Assembly: GCA_902809935.1 (NCBI GenBank)
Contig: LR778134.1
Coordinates: forward strand, 1,116,001 to 1,180,000
Source: Ruminococcaceae bacterium BL-4
Lineage (GTDB): Bacteria; Bacillota; Clostridia; Oscillospirales; Acutalibacteraceae
DNA length: 64,000 nt
Direction: 5' to 3'
Shown here piece by piece: positions 58,409 through 64,000 of this stretch. The position numbers and the translations under genes are program-made. Numbering within the stretch: the stretch's first letter is position 1; each line of letters starts with the position of its first letter. Under the pieces are notes generated by a model that saw nothing but the letters and a program-made list of their open reading frames with translations, did not search any database and was not told where the DNA came from.

Positions 58409-58478
58409 TCCGTTTCCTCTGGAAGGATGTATGTACGATAGCAGAGTTTTCCCGCTAGAGTCTTAAGGAGGTTGCTTA

Positions 58479-59432
58479 ATGATCGAGATTGAAAAGCCCA
58501 AAATTCAAACGGAAGAGCTAAAAGAAGACGGCACCTATGGCAGATTTGTTGTAGAACCGTTAGAGCGCGGCTTCGGTACCACCTTGGGCAATAGCCTTCG
58601 GCGTGTGCTTCTGTCTTCACTGCCGGGTGTGGCATGCACATCAATCAAAATTGATGGAGTTGTGCATGAGTTTTCCACAATTCCGGGCATTAAAGAAGAC
58701 GTTACAGAAATCGTGCTGAATATCAAGAACCTGACTGCAAAGCTGCATTGCGACGGATCAAAAACTGTTGAGATTTCTGCAGAAGGTCCCTGCGAAGTAA
58801 CTGCCGATTCTATTAAATGTGACAGTGAAGTAGAGATTTTGAATCCGGAACTGCATATTGCTACTCTGGGAGAAGGCGCTAAACTTCAGATGGAGTTGAC
58901 GCTGGACCATGGCCGCGGCTATGTGCCTGCTGAGCGGAATAAGCAGAATATGACGAATATTGCAATCGGCGAATTGCCGGTAGATTCTATTTATACCCCT
59001 GTTTCTAAGGTGAACTTTAACGTAGAGCCCACCCGTGTGGGGCAGAGCATCGATTTCGATAAACTGACCCTTGAAGTGTGGACCAACGGCGTTATCGGCG
59101 CTCAGGAAGCAGTTTCTCTGGCCGCAAAAGTCCTGACGGAACACCTGAATTTATTTGTAAATCTGTCCGACAGTGGCAGCAATACAGAGATCATGGTGGA
59201 AAAGGATGATAAGGGCAAAGAGAAGATTCTGGAGATGACGATCGAGGAATTGGATTTGTCCGTCCGTTCCTTTAATTGCCTGAAGCGTGCGGGTATCAAC
59301 ACCGTCGGCGACCTGATCAATAAGTCCGAAGAGGACATGATGAAGGTGCGCAACCTCGGACGTAAATCTCTGGAAGAAGTCGTCTGGAAGATGGCTTCTC
59401 TAGGTTTCAATCTGCGTAAGGACGACGAATAA
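58479..59432 (+). CDS. rpoA: RNA polymerase alpha subunit
   Basis: The 317-aa protein has an N-terminal assembly domain ([20 protein letters not shown], residues 27-46) and a C-terminal domain with [20 protein letters not shown] near 253 that binds UP elements and activators. AAGGAGG precedes the ATG. Normal length. Confidence 0.97.
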   Translation: MIEIEKPKIQTEELKEDGTYGRFVVEPLERGFGTTLGNSLRRVLLSSLPGVACTSIKIDGVVHEFSTIPGIKEDVTEIVLNIKNLTAKLHCDGSKTVEISAEGPCEVTADSIKCDSEVEILNPELHIATLGEGAKLQMELTLDHGRGYVPAERNKQNMTNIAIGELPVDSIYTPVSKVNFNVEPTRVGQSIDFDKLTLEVWTNGVIGAQEAVSLAAKVLTEHLNLFVNLSDSGSNTEIMVEKDDKGKEKILEMTIEELDLSVRSFNCLKRAGINTVGDLINKSEEDMMKVRNLGRKSLEEVVWKMASLGFNLRKDDE

Positions 59433-59472
59433 GGGTCCTTATCCCTAGACAGTGTCAAAGGAGTGATAATCG

Positions 59473-59814
59473 ATGCCAGGAACCAGAAAGCTCGGAAGAG
59501 CTACTGATAGCAGAACAGCTATGCTGCGCGCAATGGTGACCTTTCTGTTAGAAAATGGAAAGATCGAGACGACAGTCTCCCGTGCCAAAGACGTTCGCGC
59601 CATGGCAGAAAAAATGATCACGGTCGCCAAGGAAGATAATCTTCATAATCGGCGTCTCGTATTAGGTTTCGTAACCAAGGAGGATGTCGTGAATAAATTG
59701 TTCACCGAGATCGCTCCAAAGTATGCGGAGCGTAACGGCGGCTATTGCCGGATCACAAAACTCGGACCTCGCCGCGGCGATGCCGCAGAGATGGCTATTA
59801 TCGAGCTGCTCTAA
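59473..59814 (+). CDS. rplQ: 50S ribosomal protein L17
   Basis: The 113-aa protein starts [20 protein letters not shown] and ends [12 protein letters not shown]. It lies at the tunnel exit. AAAGGAG precedes the ATG. It is the last gene of the cluster; a strong terminator follows. Confidence 0.97.
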   Translation: MPGTRKLGRATDSRTAMLRAMVTFLLENGKIETTVSRAKDVRAMAEKMITVAKEDNLHNRRLVLGFVTKEDVVNKLFTEIAPKYAERNGGYCRITKLGPRRGDAAEMAIIELL

Positions 59815-59837
59815 GCGTTTTGCTTTTATAAACAATG

Positions 59838-59873
59838 AAAATCCCTTCGGAAATTTTTCCGAAGGGATTTTTT
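59838..59873 (+). terminator. Terminator of the ribosomal protein cluster
   Basis: AAATCCCTTCGGAAA pairs with TTTCCGAAGGGATTT, followed by a T run. Confidence 0.92.
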
Positions 59874-60561
59874 AATAGTTAAAAGTTTTTTGAGATTTTC
59901 GTGATACCAATACCGCAAAAAATATGGTATTGGTGAACTTTTGAAAAAGCTTAAAGACGAAAACAGTTTAAAAAACAGAGCAGCAAGTTTTTGAGTAAAA
60001 GTTAAATTGTTAATTGGATTCTTATAAGGGGTACATAGGAGAGGGGGCCGCTTTCGTTAAAATTGTAAAAGATTCATGTCAAAAGCTCTGCATAAATTTT
60101 GCTGCAGGAAGGCCCTTCTATGCTTTTTTTCTTCATGGGCGCTTTGAACCTGAGGTTAATATGTAGTAATTTATGAAATAAAGGGTAAGAATATTATTTT
60201 GTAATAAGTGGATGTAAAAAATGAAGTCTGCAGAACCCAATTTTGATGATGCAGGCTTCATCCTTTATGAGAGGTAAAAAAGACATAGCGAATGCCATTT
60301 CTGCACTTCATTGTGCAAAAATGGCATTCGCTTTAGGGAGAGAAATAAAAACGAAACACTGACCATTCTAAAAAGTAAAATCAAATTTTTACACGTTCAG
60401 TTGTACCCTTTCGTGGTAGGAGGAGAACAAAGTTGAAGGAGTGTAAGGTGCTTAAAGTGAGGACTTTTAGATTTTTTAATCGGTCAGTAAGACATAATCA
60501 AAGAGTTTTTATAGACACAAATTTATAAATGTTTTTTCTATTTTCAGAATCTGCGGAAAAA
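59874..60561. other. 690-bp noncoding region rich in inverted repeats
   Basis: No plausible gene. It holds three inverted repeats: ACCAATACC/GGTATTGGT at 59906-59934, ATGAAGTCTGCA/TGCAGGCTTCAT around 60220-60262, and the long hairpin at 60287-60332. A GGAGGAG motif near 60419 is not followed by an open frame. The third hairpin can end the minus-strand SLC13 transcript; the role of the others is unknown. Confidence 0.55.
60275..60332 (-). terminator. Likely terminator of the minus-strand SLC13 gene
   Basis: AGCGAATGCCATTT, CTGCAC, GTGCA and AAATGGCATTCGCT form a near-perfect hairpin at 60287-60332. Read on the minus strand it is followed by ATGTCTTTTTTACC. Confidence 0.6.
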
Positions 60562-61890
60562 TTATAACAGAATCAAAGGACAAAGGATTGCGACCATAAC
60601 GACCATGATGATGAAAAGCGGTCCGCCAATCTTCATATAATCGCTGAATTTGTAACCTGCCGGCAGAATCTGCATGTTTACAGCAGTACCAATTGGTGTG
60701 CAAATTGCAAGGTTTGTGGTAATGCCGATTGCAATGACGAATGGGAGTGGGCTAATGCCGAGACTCAAAGCCAAAGCAACATAAATCGGGGTCAGCATTG
60801 CAGCAACACCGCCATTTTGCATAAAGTTTGTAAGAACACTGGAGAGAACAACCAAAACCACCATAAGGACTGTAACAGAGGCAGATGCTCCACCAAACAA
60901 GCCAAGAATTGCGTCTGCAATTACTTTGCCGCCACCGGAAACATCAAGTCCGGTACCGAGAGCGGTAATTGCACCGACCATGATCAGAATGTTCCAATCC
61001 ATGCCAGCGAGTGTTTTTTTAACTGGAATTGTTTTTGTGACAAACAAAGTCATGGCACCAATCATAGCAATGTCGGCGATATTCAGATAGGAATTGAAGG
61101 GCTTAAATCCACTCAGAATAAAGGCAACAACACAAAATGCCATAACAACAAGGGACATGGTTCCTTTCCATTTCGGGATCTTGTTAAACTCGCTCATATC
61201 GAGACTAGCGGAAGCTTCTGCAAAAGAATTACCTTTATCGAAATCTGGGCTTTCTGGTTTAAGAACCTTTTTCAAAAGCGGGTAGCCAATAGTAGCCCAG
61301 AAAAGAACTTGAATGATACAGACTGGCCACATGACACGGGTCATGTCAAAGACGCCCATTCCAGCTTCATAACCGGCAGTTCCCATTAGGATTGAGTTTG
61401 CAGTTACCTGAGAAACAGAGCCGGTCAGAGTGGCACCGCCGCCGACGATGCAAGCAATGCCAGCAGGCATAATCACCATTTTGGAACGGATTTTTCCATT
61501 AGAGCCAGCAGCGACGGCTGCGATAATCGGCATCCACATGGCGATACAGCCGGAATTACTCATAAATGCGGACATAACCGTGCAAATGATAACGATAAGG
61601 ACGATAAACCATCTTTCATTCTGAGCAATTTTGAGTTTTCCAATTTTAGTGCCCAGACGTTGTGCAATGCCGGTCTGGAATAGTGCATCGCCGACGATCA
61701 TCATGCCGGCAACCATGACAATCGAGCTGCCGCCGAATCCAGAATAAATTTGGGACAGTTTCATTTGAGGGAGCGCAATGCCCATTGCCAATGCACAAAG
61801 GCAGGCAGTTACACTCATAGGTAGTTTGTCGATCATAAAAATGATCATTGTAATAACAGCGATGATAATTGCAATAGTACTTGATGCCAT
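60562..61890 (-). CDS. SLC13/DASS family permease (third in the window)
   Basis: The 442-aa membrane protein has about 12 hydrophobic segments and both re-entrant hairpins (SAFMSNSGCIAMWMP near residue 115 and TNFMQNGGVAAMLTP near 362). It resembles the permeases at 16626 and 19162 in plan. GAGGTG precedes the ATG. It lies downstream of hbd on the same strand with a 305-bp gap, so it may be separately transcribed. A substrate such as a di- or tricarboxylate is only a family expectation. Confidence 0.86.
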   Translation of the reverse strand: MASSTIAIIIAVITMIIFMIDKLPMSVTACLCALAMGIALPQMKLSQIYSGFGGSSIVMVAGMMIVGDALFQTGIAQRLGTKIGKLKIAQNERWFIVLIVIICTVMSAFMSNSGCIAMWMPIIAAVAAGSNGKIRSKMVIMPAGIACIVGGGATLTGSVSQVTANSILMGTAGYEAGMGVFDMTRVMWPVCIIQVLFWATIGYPLLKKVLKPESPDFDKGNSFAEASASLDMSEFNKIPKWKGTMSLVVMAFCVVAFILSGFKPFNSYLNIADIAMIGAMTLFVTKTIPVKKTLAGMDWNILIMVGAITALGTGLDVSGGGKVIADAILGLFGGASASVTVLMVVLVVLSSVLTNFMQNGGVAAMLTPIYVALALSLGISPLPFVIAIGITTNLAICTPIGTAVNMQILPAGYKFSDYMKIGGPLFIIMVVMVAILCPLILL

Positions 61891-62195
61891 TTACATTCAC
61901 CTCTCATAAAATGGGGAATTAATTTTTATTGCTGCATTTTTAAAGCATTTTTTTACAGTTGGTAAGAGATCCATAAATTGCGAATTTGATTCTGAAAATT
62001 GAATTTTAAGATTTTAATGTGTCTACAGCGAAAATGTTTCATATGTAAGAAAAGATGGTCCGAATTTCTTTGCACTTATCATATAAAAATCATTTTGAGC
62101 ATCTTGGGAATCGCAATTATAGAGTAAGTATTCCAAAAATCATTTTATCTTAGCGTAAATAAGAAGTCATTATAATTCTTTTTTGCAAGATAAAA
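61891..62195. other. Intergenic region between SLC13 and hbd
   Basis: About 305 bp of AT-rich DNA. A CTATAAT box is visible on the minus strand near 62118-62124 but no well-spaced -35 box accompanies it. No gene, RNA family or strong terminator is recognised, so the region may hold the SLC13 promoter. Confidence 0.4.
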
Positions 62196-63089
62196 TTATT
62201 TTTTTGACTGATTCGTGTAATCATACCAGCCTTTTCCTGTTTTTCTTCCAAATTCACCTTTTTTGAATTTTTCAACGACCAGTGGGCTGGGTTTGTCATA
62301 TTCGTCTCCGCTCTCAGCATAGCGATCGCGGCGGACATAATAGTTGACATCAATGCCGGTCAAATCCATCAGTTTAAAGGGCCCCATCGGGTAGTTGAGA
62401 CCTTTTTCACAGGCGGTGTCAATATCTTCAACAGAGGCAATTCCTTTTTCTAAAAGGGAGCATGCTTCATGGGTGACCGCTGCATTGATACGGTTTGCGA
62501 CGAATCCGGGAATTTCTTTGTTAATGATAATCGGAGATTTTCCGGTGCTGGCCGCGAAGGCTTTTGCAGTTTGAATGGTATTTTCAGAAGTATGTGGTCC
62601 GCGAACAATTTCTACCAGCTTCATGACCAAAGCAGGATTAAAATAATGAACATTTAAAAGACGTTCCGGATTGGTGGTAACATCGGCAAATTTGGAACTG
62701 ACCATGTTGGAACTGTTGGTGCCGATGATGGTGTCCGGCTTGCAGAGTTTGCTGATTCTCTGGAAAAGTTCGCGCTTGATCTTCAGATCTTCAATGATGG
62801 CTTCGATAATGAAATCTGCTTTTGCTGCAGAAGCATCCACATCATTGGAGAAAGAAAGATTTTCGCTGATTTGATCACACTCTTCCTGAGTGATACGGCA
62901 TTTTGCAACGCGGCCTTTCAGATATTCTGTGGCCCATTTTTGTGCTTTTTCTACAGCACTTGGAAAGGAATCACAGATAATAACCTTATAATTTTTTGCA
63001 CGTCCATTGAGAGCAGTGTTCATAGCAATTTGCTGTCCCATGGCGCCTGCACCAATTACAACCACTGTTTTTATCTGATCAATAGTCAT
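62196..63089 (-). CDS. hbd: 3-hydroxybutyryl-CoA dehydrogenase
   Basis: The 297-aa enzyme reduces acetoacetyl-CoA to 3-hydroxybutyryl-CoA. It has the NAD-binding motif VIGAGAMGQQIA (residues 10-21), catalytic NVHYFNPA near 142 (His) with the Glu in KLVEIVRGP near 154, and the dimer domain with FVANRINAA near 190 and GPFKLMDLTGID near 236. GAGGTG is placed correctly for ATG 63089, not for the in-frame ATG at 63104. It follows the thiolase by 37 bp; together they form the start of butanoate or longer-chain fermentation. Confidence 0.92.
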   Translation of the reverse strand: MTIDQIKTVVVIGAGAMGQQIAMNTALNGRAKNYKVIICDSFPSAVEKAQKWATEYLKGRVAKCRITQEECDQISENLSFSNDVDASAAKADFIIEAIIEDLKIKRELFQRISKLCKPDTIIGTNSSNMVSSKFADVTTNPERLLNVHYFNPALVMKLVEIVRGPHTSENTIQTAKAFAASTGKSPIIINKEIPGFVANRINAAVTHEACSLLEKGIASVEDIDTACEKGLNYPMGPFKLMDLTGIDVNYYVRRDRYAESGDEYDKPSPLVVEKFKKGEFGRKTGKGWYDYTNQSKK

Positions 63090-63126
63090 ATGGATACACC
63101 TCACTATTTTTTAATATGTTCTGTCA

Positions 63127-64000
63127 TTAAAGTCTTTCGATGATGGTTGCCATGGACTGTCCGCCGCCGATGCAGAGAGTAGCAAGACCATAACGGCCAT
63201 TTGTTCTCTGTAGGTTGTGTAGCAGGGTGACAATCAAACGAGCTCCGGTGCAGCCGAGCGGATGACCAAGAGCAATTGCGCCGCCGTTGATATTTACTTT
63301 TTCAGGATTAAGTCCTAAATCGCGGATACAGGCGACCGATTGAGAAGCAAATGCTTCATTAAGCTCTATCTGATCAAATTGATTGATTGTCATCCCGGTG
63401 CGTTTCATGATTTTGCGGGTGGAAATGACCGGTCCATATCCCATAATTCTCGGATCAAGAGCAGCACCGGTGATATCTACGATTCTTGCCAGCGGTTTGA
63501 GGCCGGTTTCTTTTACTTTCTTTTCGGACATGAGAACCAGAGCAGCAGCACCATCGTTGCGTCCGCAGGAGTTGCCTGCAGTGACTGTTCCGCCAGGTTT
63601 TACGATTGGACGAAGCTTCGAAAGAATTTCTAATGTGGTTCCAGGGCGGGGGAATTCATCGGTATCAAAGATGAAAGTGCGTTTCTTTTCTTTGATTTCC
63701 AGCGGAAGAATTTCGTCTTTAAAGTATCCCTTTTCAATTGCAACGGCTGCACGGCGCTGGCTTTCTACAGAAAATTTATCCTGCTCTTCACGGGAAATGT
63801 GGAATTGTTCTGCAACATTTTCCGCAGTTTTTGGCATGCTGAGATCACTGCCATAAATACTGTAAGGCTGATCGGTTGTGCCGCCCTCAATATTGGAATC
63901 GATGAGAGTAAGCGGACCGTTCCCCCAGCGCTCATTTCTAAGATAATGGGGTGCACGGCTCATATTTTCGGTACCACCTGTGATCATGACATCTGCATCG
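63127..64000 (-). CDS. thlA: Acetyl-CoA C-acetyltransferase (thiolase), 5' part outside the window
   Basis: The partial product (about 290 aa shown; the frame stays open to the window edge with DADVMITGGTENMS) is the C-terminal three quarters of a thiolase. The catalytic His is in ALGHPLGCTGAR and the catalytic Cys in LCIGGGQ; NEAFA is also present. The acylated Cys of the N-terminal half lies outside. It condenses two acetyl-CoA to acetoacetyl-CoA (or acts on longer acyl-CoA) and precedes hbd in an operon. Confidence 0.92.
   Translation of the reverse strand, partial: DADVMITGGTENMSRAPHYLRNERWGNGPLTLIDSNIEGGTTDQPYSIYGSDLSMPKTAENVAEQFHISREEQDKFSVESQRRAAVAIEKGYFKDEILPLEIKEKKRTFIFDTDEFPRPGTTLEILSKLRPIVKPGGTVTAGNSCGRNDGAAALVLMSEKKVKETGLKPLARIVDITGAALDPRIMGYGPVISTRKIMKRTGMTINQFDQIELNEAFASQSVACIRDLGLNPEKVNINGGAIALGHPLGCTGARLIVTLLHNLQRTNGRYGLATLCIGGGQSMATIIERL

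Noticed and set aside
60220-60332. Tandem inverted repeats as a possible CRISPR array
   Set aside because: The two hairpins have different sequences and there are no regular spacers or cas genes.

Overview
The window is a chromosomal segment of a low-to-moderate GC, endospore-forming Gram-positive anaerobe, most likely a clostridial relative of the Oscillospiraceae/Acutalibacteraceae (Caproiciproducens-like). The grounds are a spoIIAA-spoIIAB-sigF operon, strong AGGAGG-type ribosome binding sites with frequent TTG/GTG starts, a Firmicutes-order S10-spc-alpha ribosomal protein cluster with zinc-type S4, S14, L36 and Adk, archaeal/eukaryal-type ProS, and beta-hydroxybutyryl-CoA dehydrogenase plus thiolase at the right edge. 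The genus is an inference; the 16S gene is present in full and would settle it.

Layout. 0-8.3 kb: YitT membrane protein, an unrecognised 344-aa protein, a TetR regulator, the xpaC-telA pair, metA (homoserine O-acetyltransferase type, Glu111) and the sigma-F operon. 8.4-13.8 kb: one rRNA operon (16S, tRNA-Ala, tRNA-Ile, 23S, tRNA-Lys) with visible RNase III-type processing stalks and no 5S gene. 13.9-21.3 kb: a LysR regulator divergent from a six-gene catabolic cluster (DUF1932-type dehydrogenase, RraA-family aldolase/decarboxylase, SLC13 permease, metallohydrolase, second SLC13 permease, DUF6282 hydrolase). 21.6-22.1 kb: the 5S gene, detached from 16S/23S, between tRNA-Glu and tRNA-Asn.

22.2-34.8 kb: a DEAD-box helicase; a tightly coupled alpha/beta-hydrolase, condensation-type acyltransferase and DUF6320 operon; a split ThrE-type exporter; mutY; a NYN-LOTUS protein; a polysaccharide deacetylase; two HAD phosphatases; glgB. 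34.8-42 kb is a metal-homeostasis stretch: copA (with a C-terminal CopZ-like domain that keeps its own ribosome binding site and ATG) and csoR behind a CsoR-like operator, an AEC transporter, fetAB, and a yybP-ykoY (Mn2+) riboswitch with an intrinsic terminator in front of an OadB-like/OadG-like pair and proS.

44-59.9 kb is the complete S10-spc-alpha cluster from rpsJ to rplQ, including secY, adk, map, a KOW protein, infA and rpoA, preceded by a roughly 290-nt leader with an attenuator-like terminator. 60-64 kb: hairpin-rich noncoding DNA, a third SLC13 permease, 3-hydroxybutyryl-CoA dehydrogenase and a thiolase cut by the window end.

The least conventional pieces are the Mn2+ riboswitch controlling an OadB-like protein without its decarboxylase partner, the LysR-controlled double transporter-hydrolase cluster with direct repeats around one module, the nested copZ start inside copA, and the detached 5S gene.
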